Shown in pieces: positions 9,902 to 22,095 of a DNA stretch of 64,000 nucleotides. Source of the DNA: Knufia peltigerae (lineage: Eukaryota > Ascomycota > Eurotiomycetes > Chaetothyriales > Trichomeriaceae). The notes under the pieces are model-generated. The model made no database searches. It was not told the origin of the DNA and was given only the letters and a program-made list of their open reading frames with translations. The stretch is taken from assembly GCA_030247855.1 (NCBI GenBank), contig JAPDRN010000015.1, positions 186,001-250,000 on the forward strand, in the 5' to 3' direction. Each line of letters starts with the position of its first letter. The stretch's first letter is position 1. The translations under genes were made by a program, and so were the position numbers.

Positions 9902-12900
9902 TCACCAGGTTCCACGTCGATCTGATTGTGATAATGGGTGAGGATCAAGGTCAGGATTCGACCTTGTTTCCAGTTCAAGATCTGGGATCCGAGGATACAA
10001 CCAAGCACCGTGCAAGACAAGTCCTGCCCAACGGTATGGCGCTTGAATCCTTCCGTCTGGGTCGCGTCTGACGGCAAGGACAGCCTTTTGCATTATCCTT
10101 GCAAGGTTGATGTAGGGCTTGCTCGGCGAAGGCACCTGCATCTCCCGTATCAATGCATCATAAAAAGCCCTCGAGAACCTTCTCCCATCGTTTCTGTGGA
10201 TATTCCACAATGCTGACACTATTGACGAGGCACCGGCGTAATGTAACGCAGCAGCCAATCCAAGGAGCTCATGGTTGTTTGTCACCGCCGTTCGAGCACT
10301 TTTGCAGCTGATTGTGGTGATGTGGGCTCCTTTTCGTAGCTTGATACCAAATATCTCTTGCGCCGTCAGGATATCTGCTGGTCCAAGGCATTGGTTCTCA
10401 TCGTGCGGAACAGGCTTGAGCTCCAGATGGTGTTTCAAAGGATCATCATGATCAAAACGGACGTGACCATGGAAGTGGATCAAAGACGCTTCAGACAAAA
10501 GTCGCACAAAATCTTCTTTCGAATACTGATTCAGGTCCTCAGTGACGGTTCCTAGGCGAGTGGCAAGATCGGCCACAGTTTTCGACGTGTCCACATCTTC
10601 TCCCAAGGGGTTGAACGCCACGGGCCGGAAATCCTCGGTAGCCATGTCCTCCAGCATCGAGTTCCGTGAAAGTTGACAGAGCCGTAGAATCGTCAGGCTT
10701 TGACAGTAGATGATGGGGTTACGTTCGATCAGCGGCCGTCCTTTGAATTCGATTGCATGGAAGGGAATTCGACACAAGTCGTATGTCGGACAGATGACGA
10801 CGAGCCAGTCGGCCGGAATCACTTCGAAGACTGCTGCCAGTGGCTCCAAGATCTTGAGTTGCTTTCTGGCTGAAACGCTGTTTAGCGGGCAAAACTTGAG
10901 ATCCTCCTCCATGTCGAAGATACGAGGATCGGGCTCCAGATAGCTCTGAACCCATGTCTTGATGTCCCGCAATTTCAACTTGTTGCAGTAGATGAAGTCA
11001 ACGAAGATGCCGTTTTCATACAATGCGCAGCCTATATCCCAGTTGTCGTACCATGATATATGAAGCCAGTCAAGGAAAATCACGGACTCGTCCAGGCCTT
11101 GACACATCTGCTGCAGTTCTTCGTGCCTGACGGTGACGCCTTCGAGTACGTCTAAGAAGGGGACAAGCGTCTCCTCTTGCCGCATGCTTTCTTGAAGCTT
11201 GCGTAAATCAGCTCTAATCTTTATCTTTTCACTCAGATGCGCAGAACCAAGCTGTGCCTCGAGAGCTCGCATTTCTTCAACGAGGCCCATTGCCGCTGGG
11301 GATGCCTCGATTTCCTGCATCATTGACCGAGGGAACTGTGCTCCGAGACCAAGGACATCGGTCAGGCAGCGTGCCTTGGCCCTCTGGCTCCATTTGACAA
11401 AGTTTCGAACGAGTTCCTGGTAGCGCGGTAGAGCCACGACGGCCAAGCGATCCGTCCGTATTTCTTCTGCCTTTGTCTGTAGGAAGGTCAACCAAGAAAC
11501 CAGCGAGACTTTCAATCCGTTGCTGAAGACTTGTGCATGATCCAACTCTTCCTGTAGCAAGTTTTTTGCAAAAAAACATTGGAAATCTGCCAGGTAGGCA
11601 CTACCTGAGAGAAGCCGCCGGAAGACATCATCTGCCTCCTCCCAATAAGGCATTCCCAGTTCTGGCGTCGCATCCTTGTACCAAAAATATCTCATCCAGG
11701 CGCAACGTCCAAGTGATCCAAGATGGCGATACAAGTATCTCAGCCTCCCCGGTGTTCTAGATTGCGAAACTAGCTCCTCGAACATTAAGGACGCTTCTCT
11801 AAGGCTTTCAATGGTACCGAGCCCCCGTTCTCGCAGCTCGGGATCGTTTGCGAGAAGCATAAGGGCGCTGGCCTTCCAGGATTTGCACGCTTGTATCTTG
11901 TGCAGATTCACTAGGCTAGGATCTATTGTCTCATAGAGCCTTAACCTTTTATCCGCCATTTGTAGCTGATTCAGGATAGATTCGGCAGCAACAGGGCCTG
12001 AGTGTGGTAGGGAAACTGCCCAACGCTGATACCCAAGTACTCGGGCTTCCATGATCTGTTCCAGAAGATGATGACGGTGCAAATTCGAGGGCGGGCGGCC
12101 TTTGCGCTGCAGCCAGGTTTCTACGTTTTCGAACCATTTCCCCCACTCTTCTTGCCGAGTTGGCACACCATTTCGACCAAAGATACGGCTCCGCAATTCG
12201 TGAGGCGCAATGCTAGAAATGAAAGCAAGAGGACGGTCCTCGAATTCCATTTCCTCTATAGACTCATGGCTAATTGCGAGGATACTCCTTATGTCTTGCA
12301 TAGTGATACAGTTGGCCGTCAAGTCGTTAGAGATCCAGCGGAGAATCAGCTTAGCAGAGATCCACTCAAATCTTTCTCCCAGAGGGGAGTCATGATTCAT
12401 TCCTGGAGGGATTTGCATCCATTCGCTGAAGTGGTCATCGGGCGCGTCTTCCACAAACACGTCGTCTTGCCTGGTGTCACTGCTCGACACGATGAAGGAG
12501 CAATGTTTCAGAAACTGGTCTCGCTGCTGATCGTACAGTCCAGCAGACTCAAAGTCTCCAGTCGCCCTCGAAGCACGTGAAGCTTCGTCGAACAAACGTC
12601 GTCCAAGGAGTGGTATGTCGAATTCAGGCCAAGTGTTCCAGAAATCGCGATGGTATTCCAGCCATTCGGCGGCCTGATCGTTAGAGTTCATATGCATGCC
12701 GACAGTCCCCAAGCAAGCTGCAGAGAAATATGGAGAGCGCGTGACGGTCATCTCAAAATGGAGATACTGATGCAGTGACGCTTGACGAATACGGGATGCT
12801 CCTTCGGTATCTTTACGCGATTCTTCAGACTCGACGAGTTTCTCGCTGGCTTGATACGCCTGCATCAAGCCCCAACGTTGAATAGCCTTTTCTCGGCGAC

Positions 12901-13948
12901 TCTCTGCTAGCATGGCCAAGTCATGATACTGGCTCACCCTTTGCAGGCCTGGCTTAGCAGGGAAAATCTCCGCACGAGTATAGTCGGCTAAAATCCAAAA
13001 ACGGTTGGGTTGGCCGTATATTGCCTCACTTGCCGTCATCTCATCACAAGCAGCCTGGAACAGCGCATGGCCGTGGTGCGACATCCCTGCAGCAAACATT
13101 GCTTCTGAAAGGAATAGCTGGTGTGTCAAATTCTTGTAAAACAAAGGGCGGTCATCATTGACGTCGGTAACTTGTTTAGCATCAAGAAGCTCTCGATACG
13201 GGGAGCAAGCATCCATGCCGTTTGCCGTTTTGGATTCTTGTACAGCGACCATGCCTGCCAAGTTGATCCTCCCCTGTGCCACCAAAAGCTTTCGAAGGTG
13301 TTGCAAGCTAGCCAATGCTTCTTTGCCACCTGTGTGAGGCAAGTCGCCATCCTCGGGACCACACCAGTTCGAGGCCTTCCTAGTCTGTCGAATGATCTGG
13401 TGGTACTCGCATACACTTGCAACCTGGGCCCAGCCGATAGTCAGCGGACTCAGCTACACCACATCAGATGAAAATGCAGGATGACAAACCATTGTGTCTG
13501 TATATGTATGTGGCTCAACATCGAGGAGCCAAGTTCTGAGACCACGGGCCTCTTCGAAACCGAGACGAAGTTGGCCAAGGACATATAGGTGAGAACTCGC
13601 AAGCAGTATACGCAGGTAACGATGGACATCTTCGGGAGGAGTGATCTCGCCTTGCTCAATAGCGTCGAGAGTCTCACGGAAGATCTGCGCTCGGCAAGGC
13701 TCGTCACCGGTCCGTTCGTGTATCGTCGCAAGTTCTATGGCGATAACCGGATTCTGACGGGCAGGTGGTAGCTCGTTCGCGTAAATGATTTCTGCGTCAT
13801 CATATCTGCCTAGATATCTGAGCTCGATGGCTTTCTCCAGGTGGCATACCTCGGCGGCAGACAGGTTGCTGTACAACGATGAAAAAGCTCCCCACGTTGT
13901 TGGTGATGGTGGTGGTGGTGGTGGAGGTGGTGTTGATGCGTCAGCCAT
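9902..13948 (-). CDS. CHAT-domain (caspase-like) protease with N-terminal helical repeats
   Basis: About 1326 residues from two exons. Exon 1 is 13948-13520 (MADAST, then a polyproline run) and exon 2 is 13453-9902. The 66-base intron has a weak GTTGAG donor, so that junction is provisional. An in-frame ATG at 13996 is an alternative start. The long N-terminal part is alpha-helical and TPR-like (for example the segment around YLGRYDDAEIIY). The last 350 residues form a CHAT domain with the expected catalytic His (IHFHGHVRFD) and Cys (TTISCKSART), so it may be an active protease. CHAT proteases are related to separase and caspases. In bacteria some cleave gasdermins, and in fungi they occur in cell-death and incompatibility loci. 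There is no NACHT or NB-ARC domain. Its divergent neighbour at 14362 may be a functional partner. Confidence 0.85.
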
Positions 13949-14361
13949 AGTACCAAAAAGGGTCAGAACTTCGAAAAACAATTTCTTGACCACCACAAAG
14001 GCATCTCAATCCTTGGGACTGGGCCGTAACTTGAGCTGGAAGGCGGATGTATTGTTTGGTGAGGCCAGCTGACGGTTTTATTTTGTCTACAAGACATTTC
14101 GCAAAAAACAGCATTCAGCCTCGCGTATTGTTGCCCCTCCACCGGTGGCTGAAGCTCTAGACCGTCTCTAGTCGTTACCTTGATGAGGGGTTCCGATTTC
14201 TTGCTTTGAGTGTCCATACCTGCGGGAAACGTCTCGTAGAACGCTGCTGGAGGTTGTTATCGTCCAGAAAAACTCACCGTCAAGCTTTCGGATGCGGAAC
14301 TCCTGAATACCAAGCTTCTTACCGAACCTATTGCGCCCGTGCGTACGGAGTACGGAGGGCG
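13949..14361. promoter_or_regulatory. Shared divergent promoter of the CHAT gene and its neighbour
   Basis: About 410 bases separate the two starts. TACGGAGTACGGAG (from 14344) lies immediately 5' of the ATG at 14362, an instance of a nonamer found in several intergenic regions here. A GGTGGT microsatellite just inside the CHAT gene encodes its polyproline stretch. Confidence 0.5.
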
Positions 14362-15330
14362 ATGGCCCACCCTGCGACCGCCTCCACGATCCTTGTGGAC
14401 AGAGAACCCACCTTCCCTGCCATCGATCTCGACGGTGACTTCGAAGAAGACGTAGAAGAATGCGTCGCGTTCTCGATCCCACTCGAAGACGACGATCTCA
14501 GAGCCGGGCAGCTGGGCACTCGTATATACCGAAACCTCAACGAGACGGAACCCAGGGACTTGATAACCGCCAAGGAGTCCAAGAACCAATACCACTTCCA
14601 AGCGCGTTTCGCCTTTGCGAAGTACGGGACATATCATGGGGCAGACGCTTGCTTGGTCGTCGTCCGGGTGTCCTTTCAACAGCGTAGCAGTCACCGCTTC
14701 AAAAGTGCCGAGATCGAAATGAACTTTGAAGATGCCGCAAATGTGGATTTGAACCCGCACGAGGCTGACATTGACACCACTCACCAGCCCAAGGTGCTTG
14801 ACTTTGAGCCGAAAGAATTCCAAGGTCCCACCACCGATGCACTGGTCCAAAATTCCCTCAGCCTCAGTGTGCAAGTGTCTGCGCCCAGCATCCCAGTAGC
14901 CGTGACCCCGGGTGGCTCTACCTCAACAACTTACGTGAAGAAGAGGCGCTTTAAGATCCACGGGATTGTCGAGGACGATCCGCCCTCCTCGTTGCACTGG
15001 GTCATCAGAGAAGACGACATTCAGAAAGATGGCATCCCGTCTGAGGTGAAGGTGGCCATGATCGTCACTTACACACCTGGCCGCAAGTTCGCGGCTCGGC
15101 TGCGCCTCCGCGCTGATGTGTTTCTGCCCTTTTTGAGACCCGTTTGTGGTTTGAAAGATGAACCCATCTTTTTTGATCCAGAATTCATGCAGGACCAAGC
15201 TGCGAAAAAGCTGGCGGTAGCGCAGGGTGTCGCGCCCACGGTGCCTGGGCTGGTGGGCTGTTCGCTTGACCGTGTGAGCCTGAAGGAGATTACAGGTTTG
15301 TTCGCCACCGGAGGTGACTTTGGGAGCTAG
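14362..15330 (+). CDS. Conserved-looking hypothetical protein next to the CHAT protease
   Basis: 322 residues in one exon, starting MAHPATASTILVDRE. The frame is open back to 14206, but the upstream part has no protein-like character. I do not recognise a named domain. The N-terminal 35 residues are acidic. Residues about 75-120 and 195-260 alternate hydrophobic and polar residues like beta strands (ACLVVVRVSFQ, VKVAMIVTYTPG, ARLRLRADVFLPF). A Trp-containing core, LHWVIREDDIQKDGIPSEV, and a run of basic residues (VKKRRFKIHG) stand out. No signal peptide or membrane segment is seen. Head-to-head position with a caspase-like protease makes it a candidate substrate or effector, but that is inference from location only. 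Confidence 0.75.
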   Translation: MAHPATASTILVDREPTFPAIDLDGDFEEDVEECVAFSIPLEDDDLRAGQLGTRIYRNLNETEPRDLITAKESKNQYHFQARFAFAKYGTYHGADACLVVVRVSFQQRSSHRFKSAEIEMNFEDAANVDLNPHEADIDTTHQPKVLDFEPKEFQGPTTDALVQNSLSLSVQVSAPSIPVAVTPGGSTSTTYVKKRRFKIHGIVEDDPPSSLHWVIREDDIQKDGIPSEVKVAMIVTYTPGRKFAARLRLRADVFLPFLRPVCGLKDEPIFFDPEFMQDQAAKKLAVAQGVAPTVPGLVGCSLDRVSLKEITGLFATGGDFGS

Positions 15331-15766
15331 CGTCACGGCTTTCTACAATGGCAAGAAGATATCGCACCTGTTTTGGTCAGCATCTCAGATAAATGCCTTG
15401 GGTATGTAATTCATCAGAATCTACAGTACTTAACATCACTCAAGAGATGGAGTAGTCCAGATGACGTCTCAAACTACCAACCACCCCCACTCCCCAGGAA
15501 TAGGTGGCACACAGATCAGTTTCTGCCTAGATCCTCACAACCTAGATCTCTCGGCATGGGATTTCCTGATCCTGTAGTTCTGCTGAGGCCGTGTGTGCGC
15601 ACAGAGCTTCTAGAACATCTAGTGAGCACCCGGAAGAATGGGGAGTTGAGAAGAAATTTGGTTACCCTCTATGTGGAAACTTTATGCTCGACCATTTTGA
15701 TCCCACTGGACCAGTCTAATTGCCCTGACTATACTCTGGGTATCTCTGGGTCGGTGACGAACACTC
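15331..15766. other. Convergent intergenic stretch
   Basis: 3' flanks of the 14362 gene and the secreted-protein gene. The longer plus-strand open frame here (15373-15858) overlaps the end of the secreted-protein gene, shows no domain and is treated as chance. Confidence 0.5.
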
Positions 15767-16246
15767 TCAGTATATATTACGGTGCAAATACAAGGAGATA
15801 CCGAACGGTTCCTGAGTCTCCCCTTGTTTGCCGCACATCCAAGTATCACTGTCCCTGAGGTCGACCGAGCCTCTGCCATAGAGTCCACTGTCAACGTCGG
15901 CGCTCTTGACCTTTTTGGAATTTCCAATCACTAATTCTGCGTTGCAGAGATTCCAAACCCTCGAACACTGAATAGACCCAGAGTAGCAGTCCAAATTGTC
16001 CGAACCGTCGTCCTGGTGAGATACTCCGTGGTAGAGGCTGGCCGTGCAGTCTCCACACTTTGTCGATATCGTGCACGTCTGAATTGGCGACCCCCCTGTC
16101 TTATCGTCAGGAGTATTCGTGGGTGAACATGTGCCTCGACCTTCGCCATCGTCGTATCGCCTCACGAGCGAACTTTTGTCATAGGAGGGCAAAGCCAAAA
16201 TGGTTTGTGACAGGACTAGAAGTCCGAAAGCCGTGTTGAAAAACAT
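15767..16246 (-). CDS. Small secreted cysteine-rich protein
   Basis: 159 residues from the ATG at 16246; the frame is open further upstream but lacks a signal there. Residues 1-19 form a clear secretion signal (MFFNTAFGLLVLSQTILALP). A dibasic LVRR near residue 29 could be a Kex2-like processing site. The mature part has eight cysteines, enough for four disulfides, in an order unlike hydrophobins or LysM proteins. I recognise no family. Size, signal and cysteine content match fungal secreted effector-like or antimicrobial-type proteins, but nothing here shows function. The surrounding 1.7 kb is gene-poor. Confidence 0.7.
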   Translation of the reverse strand: MFFNTAFGLLVLSQTILALPSYDKSSLVRRYDDGEGRGTCSPTNTPDDKTGGSPIQTCTISTKCGDCTASLYHGVSHQDDGSDNLDCYSGSIQCSRVWNLCNAELVIGNSKKVKSADVDSGLYGRGSVDLRDSDTWMCGKQGETQEPFGISLYLHRNIY

Positions 16247-17977
16247 CCTGTGAGCTGACTCTGATGAAGGAGTGTTCACTGCGTAGCTTTGAAAGACACG
16301 GGTGAAAGATTGCCAGTAGAATGGGCCCAATTGAGGTTTGATGTATATGGTTGACCTGGTTTGTAGAGAGCTATGTTTCTGGTGCTCTCGACGTCTCGGA
16401 ATCTCCATCTGTCTTATAGTCGAGAAACAGATATGCATCCCTCGATGGACAGCAATAGAATGTAGGACATGGTAGTAGTACCAAAGGAAAACTATTGAAC
16501 TTTCTTTCTTGCTTCTGATCTTCTGGTTGTTCACAGGCGTCTAGGTGAATTTTGGTTTAACCTTGACCTTGGCATGTTACTCTGTACAACATGAAATATG
16601 ATCCTCGATACTAATTGAGCAGAAAGTATGAATGCCAAGAAGGGCTATTCACCCTAGAACTGGGGTGGAAGCTGCGCCCGACCTCTTTATGGTCTGTGTG
16701 CCAGATTCTAGATCTCCTATAGCCCCACTTTTATCAGCCGCAGCGTTACTATAGATGACGATGAGTTTGGCATCTCATGCGGCTGTGACAGCGATAGATC
16801 TTTGGTTGGGTGGTGCCTCATACCGAAAATTATCAAAGTCCTAGTAAACCCTTAGATAGCCATATTACTGTTATAGTTACAGGAAAGAGATAGAACTATG
16901 GCGCTTCTAAACGCTAAGACCTCAAGCCCTAGGGGGCTATCTTTAGCAGTTCCCAACTTCCTCGACTATACACCTTAATCTGAGCCCTCCTCGGACGATA
17001 CAAAGAGTTTTCATCATCTATATGGATAATTAGGAAAGTTGTTCCATTGAGCCGATTATGAACTTGGTAGCAAAGTTGTCTTGGACGATACCGTCTGAAA
17101 TTTAACTTGTGAGGAATAAATCTGACATTATCCCCCAAGTACACACCAAAAGAAAAGAGTGTCCCAATGAGACACAGTCCTTCGTCCCCACCTCCACCTT
17201 CTGAAGTGTTGCAATTTCAAGCGCCTCCGTTCCTCCCGTCGCCGATGTCAGCAGGTTACCACTAGGTAGGCTTTTTGGTTGCTTGATGCCTATAATCATA
17301 AGTCGAAATTATCATGTCCGTCCTCATAAGTATGAGTGTCCAAGATAGTTGCTGCTCGGTAACCAACCGCAGAGCACTTTGGTCAGATACGGAGTATTGT
17401 TAAAAGTGCCTGCCTTATTAGGCATAGCGTAGACTTGGAGGTATAAAAAATAGCCCACTCTACTGTCTGGAACCCTCCTATTGGGACATGTTGTATGCAC
17501 TTCTTGTGACTTCAAAGAGGTAGCCAAGAAATCAAACTGTGGCATTCACATTTAGTGATTGCAAGTTACGTATGAGCACCTAAACATTCTCTCCAAGCTC
17601 CCGCCTCGCTTTTGAGAAACTCGATGCCGTCTTAGATGAGGCTCTTTTGAGTTCAAGCTCCAAGTATCAAATGGACAGGTGAAAGTGCTGCTCGCTAGCT
17701 ATATCTGAGAAGAAGATTATATTGGCAGAATCGGTCACGCATTTGATACAACGTGTTGAATTGCAATACACTAGAATCACTTCTTTCCTTCTATCGCTAT
17801 AGTAATGCACAGGGTATCGAAGAGATGCAGTTCTGTCTATTACGTTTTGTTTCGTCCCATCATTCATTCATAACCAACACTCTGGTCAAAGTTTCGCAAC
17901 GAAAGACCCTGGATGGTGTACGGATGTCATGGAGAGTTCTGCAAGTATGGGCCCGGTGGAGTAGAGCAGTGGTTGCT
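16247..17977. other. Gene-poor 1.7 kb interval
   Basis: Several short open frames on both strands (none above 78 codons) with no recognisable domain. The DNA is A/T-richer than its neighbours. A TACGGAGTA nonamer is at 17388-17396. It could be decayed sequence; no transposon ends or coding remnants were identified. Confidence 0.5.
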
Positions 17978-20931
17978 TCACCCTTGTGAAATGCGGACCA
18001 ACTTCTCGAGGATTGACAGGACGCCTGTAACGAGTCAGCACATTGGGCATGGAAACTAGACAACAAGAACAACTTACCAGTCACTCCTTGGGTCAAGGTT
18101 GCAGAAGCTTCGGTGTTCCTCGCTCCCACAGTCACAGTAACGACGTCCTTGATGGTGCCGGCCTTTTCCATTTTGTGGGCCCAGTTGAAAACATACTCGT
18201 CCTCTCTCGAATCGCCAATAACCATCAGAAATTCAGGCATGCATTCACCCCGAGTCTCATACAGCTTTTCCAAACTATCGGTGATCATCTGAGCAGCGAG
18301 TCCTTTGTTGATCCCAACTTCAGAGATGTATAATCCGTCTTCGATTGGTACCGCACAGACGTTCTGTCCCTGACAGGCATCATTGATGTGGTTAGCACAC
18401 TCGCCCGCTTGCTTGAAAGCTCCAGACACATCCTCGGCCTCGGCATAATCAAACACGACAGCCGAATGCCGCTCTTCAATTCTGCTGCCTTCAATCCTGT
18501 CTACATAATATTGTAAGATGCTGCGGACTCCTTTCTTCCAGACTTTGGCATGTTCGGAGTTAGCCAGCTCTTCCCATTCATCCGTGTCCGGTGCCTTGAC
18601 ATAGGCACCATTCTCGGCGATGATTCCAAGACCACCCACAGGGCTAAACAAACGTTCCAGTTCCTCCGGCATACGCGAGCTCATCACATAGACCATGTTC
18701 TTCGGGTCCTCAATAAGGTCATTCAGAACATCGATGGCACGTTTCGGGGTTGTAAGGATGATGTCAGCCGGAGAGCCCCAGGATGCTAGAGTTCCTTCGT
18801 AGTCAAGAATGATTAAGCGTTTCGAAGCGCTCTGGTATTTCGACTTGACCGAACTTACGGACAATCGTGGCACCGAAGTCGCTTCTCGAACCGAATGTTC
18901 CTTCCAAGCACGATTGAGAGCCTTCATGTAGCGATCGTACCACGTCGTGGCATTCTGGTTCACGACAATATCGTACATCCTTTTCCACCGACGCTCTCTC
19001 TCTTCGGGCGACATCTCAAGTGCTTGTTTGATGGCCTCGGCACACTGAGTGTAGTGCCAGGGATTTACCAGAATAGCGTCGTGCCCAAAGACCGTCGCCG
19101 ACCCAGTGAATTCGCTAAGCACAAGTGGGCCATGTTTGGGTTCGGCAAATTTGCCGTCCTGACACATGACAAACTCGTGACTGGTCAGATTCATTCCTTC
19201 ACGCAGGCTGGTAATCATCAGGCACTCAGCCACGGTCAAAAGCGCGAGATATTGTGCAAAGTCAATGTCCTGTTTCAGGAAGACCAGTGGCTGATGCGCC
19301 AGGGTTGAATGGGTCGAGTTGACCCGAGTAACAATGTCGGCAACTGTGGCGCTTAATTCAGGGTCCTCGGTAGAAGAAGTGGCAATCTGGATGAGCACCA
19401 CCTGATCCTTGTACTGAGGATATTTGTTAAGGAAGAGCTCGTAGGAGAGAATCTTCTGACGAACTCCCCGAATGTTGTCCAACTTGTCTCGCCCGACGAG
19501 AATACGCTTCCCTCGATACTTTTCTCGTATTGTCTTGACCCAGTCGAGTACCTCTGGTGCCCGGCGTTGCTGATCGAGAGCTTTCGGGTCAATCCCTATG
19601 GGGCAGGTGTTAACATGGACGAAACGACCATTTTCAAGGATGACGCCATGTTTGGTGGCTTCGACATTCAATAAGCGGCTACAAGTTTGCAGGAAGTGAT
19701 GACCATACTCATCGTTCTGGAATCCTATCATGTTGGCGCCGAGTATACCTTCCAGTAACTCTGATCGGACTGCGAGACAGCGAAAAATCTCAGATGATGG
19801 GAATGCCGTATGTAAGAAGAAACCAATCTCAGCCTCGGGAAGCTTTTGTCGGAGCAAGCCCGGCACCAACAGTAAGTGATAATCATGGATCCAAATGATA
19901 TCTCCTTTCTTATAGTTGTTTGCTATCCGATCGGCAAACGCTTCGTTGACTTTGACGTAGAAGACCCACGAATGGTCCTCGTATGCTTTACTTTTTGGGT
20001 GGTCGGGGATCTGGTAGTGGAAGACGGGCCATAGAATGGTTTTGCAGTAGTGTTCATAGTGTCCGTTGAGATCGCTGTCACTGACGTAGACTGCCAAAGA
20101 GTCATAGTCATTTTCTAATTTCTCTGCGATGCTCTCTTTCATGTGGTCTTCCAAGACATCAATGGGACACCCCAGAGTGCCTACCCACAACTTCTCATCG
20201 AGTAGATCGGCATCGGCAGCAGCATCAATGGCGTTGAATAGGCCTCCGTTGCCTATGACTGCTTTCTCCACAGTGTAGTCGAATTCCGAAAACCGGCGGT
20301 CGTGACTGACTGTCCTTGATCTTCGATGCCCGCCTCGCCCCGACTTCTTCTGGGCTTTCTGTAGCACAGCCGCAGCCTTCTCCCTAACCTCGACCGCCGC
20401 ATGCTTTAGAATCGAACTTGGTGGAGGTGACTTGGCCCTCGACGGTGGCTGATTCCATACAAAGCTCTTGCCCCATCCCGGAGAGTGTATATCGTGGCGG
20501 GAGATGCCTCGAAGCTCTTTGAGTGTTACTGGACGTGCAGCCGACGGGATGTTTTCCTCGACCACCTTCTGACCCTGCTCTTGTTTCTGCTTGACGTGCG
20601 ATGGAAGGGATAGCGCCATGGGACGCTGGACATGAGGACGGAAGATACTCTCATGATCGGTGGTCGCTCCTGGTGTCTGAATCAAGGAGTCTGGGGTCTT
20701 GGTGAGGGCTGTGGGGATGGCCGCATTTGACTTGGGTGTAAACAGGCTGACAGAGGATAGACTGTCTGCTTTGGGTGTCTGAGATAAGGCTACTGGAGAA
20801 GTGGCATTGACTGGAAGGCTGGAGCCGGCTTTGTGTATCTCTGGGGACTCGGGCCCCGAGCCAGTCCAGGATGGCGGGCCATCGAAGTTGACCGTATACG
20901 GCAAGAAGAGGCTTGCAACGAAGATCGTCAT
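17978..20931 (-). CDS. TPS3: Trehalose synthase complex regulatory subunit (TPS3/TSL1-like)
   Basis: 966 residues from two exons, 20931-18078 and 18024-17978. The 53-base GTAAGT...CAG intron restores a normal ending (VLSILEKLVRISQG). The start MTIFVASLFLPYTV is typical of the family; an upstream in-frame ATG at 20979 is less so. After a Ser/Pro-rich N-terminal 200 residues come a GT20 domain (IWIHDYHLLLVPGLLR, SLREGMNLTSHEFV) and a trehalose-phosphatase-like HAD domain. The HAD nucleophile motif reads LDYEGTL instead of DXDGT, and the later motif reads GDSREDEYVF. The missing second Asp argues against phosphatase activity, so this is a regulatory subunit rather than TPS2. It supports trehalose-6-phosphate synthesis in the cytosol, a stress and spore protectant pathway. 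The leader is pyrimidine-rich. Confidence 0.9.
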
Positions 20932-22095
20932 TGTAGCATAGGGGCGATAATGACAAGTATATCTCGAGGAGGAGTACAAGTGTCAGATAGATCGCTCTGA
21001 GAGAGACAATCCGGTGGTGGAAAATAGGAAGACGTCGAGGTGCGACTGTTGGACGTAGAGAGGAAGACGGAGGATGGACTGGAAAGAGACGGTGGGTAAC
21101 GACACAATCAGAAGTGGAAGAGAAGAAGAAGAGGAGAGAAAAGAAAGAATTGATTGTCGAGTAGTGAGTAGAAGAGTATAGTGAACAATGAGCAGTGAGC
21201 AGTGAGCAACAGTACGTCGGGTTGGAATGAATTGGCTTCAACCGGAGCAATGTCCCGGGCGGAGCGGTGCCCAAGAGAATGAATTTCGCGTTACGCGTTG
21301 TGGTTCAGCATGGGGAAGTAGGAAGGGACCATTGTATGTGCTTTGGGTTACACTAACGCCGTCATGGCAGGAGAAGCTGCTAGCAGTGCATCGCGCGATT
21401 CCACGATTCCACGATTCCACGACGATGTTCTGTATACAAAGAAACACGAAACAGAACTTCAAGCCGGTTCGGCAGGTTTTTTTCGGGACACGAAGCTCTT
21501 AAGAATGACGCACGTGGTGGGGATGACAGATGAGGTGCCAACAGGAACAGGCTTGAAATAATGGACCTAATCGCTTGCAGTAGTCGCACCTTGCACAAAG
21601 AGGGCAATAGAGGGGCCTGTTAGCTAATAGCCCGCCCGGAAACCAGCGTCTAAGAGCCAGTTAGACACCGTTATCGAAGGAGCACTGCCGCCTAACATGT
21701 CCAAGATAGCGGATTTATTGTACATATCTATGCTGAGCTGCTCTCTGTCCTTTCCAGTGGCCCGGCAATGGATTCCGTGGCATCACCTCGCCAGTAATAA
21801 TCAAACTCTTTTCCAACAACATTTAGGGAGGTCTCGTACTCGTATCGCTCTGGACTGCAGGCTGGCGAGCCCAATTCTTCTCGTTCTCGTCCCTCCTTCT
21901 TCCGCCTGCACGTCTCATACCACTTTTTCTCCATCCAGTCAAATCAAAGGCCGACACCACAACTGCCTTGTCGAGAGATGCATCTAAGCATGTGCTCCTT
22001 GCTCTCGACTTGGCTGGCTGCTCCCTCTTGTGAACTCTACTCGCTCTTTCTCCCATCCTCATCCGACCTTTCCCTCCTCATCCCTTCCATCCACG
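20932..22095. promoter_or_regulatory. Divergent promoter between the trehalose subunit and STK19 genes
   Basis: 1.16 kb. On the minus strand, 21050-21180 is a CT-rich leader upstream of the trehalose gene. Three head-to-tail copies of CGATTCCA lie at 21396-21419. AGGGG, the core of yeast stress elements, occurs at 21612-21616. No gene is supported. Confidence 0.5.
21396..21422 (+). repeat. Three tandem copies of CGATTCCA
   Basis: Perfect 8-base units at 21396, 21404 and 21412, followed by CGA. They place TTC trinucleotides eight bases apart within a stress-related divergent promoter. Confidence 0.8.

Noticed and set aside
13963..14217. 84-codon minus-strand frame between CHAT and its neighbour
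   Set aside because: Lies in the divergent promoter, no family resemblance, and would overlap the CHAT leader.
16929..17144. Possible transposon relic in the gene-poor interval
   Set aside because: The short frame shows no transposase or reverse-transcriptase motif and no terminal repeats were found.
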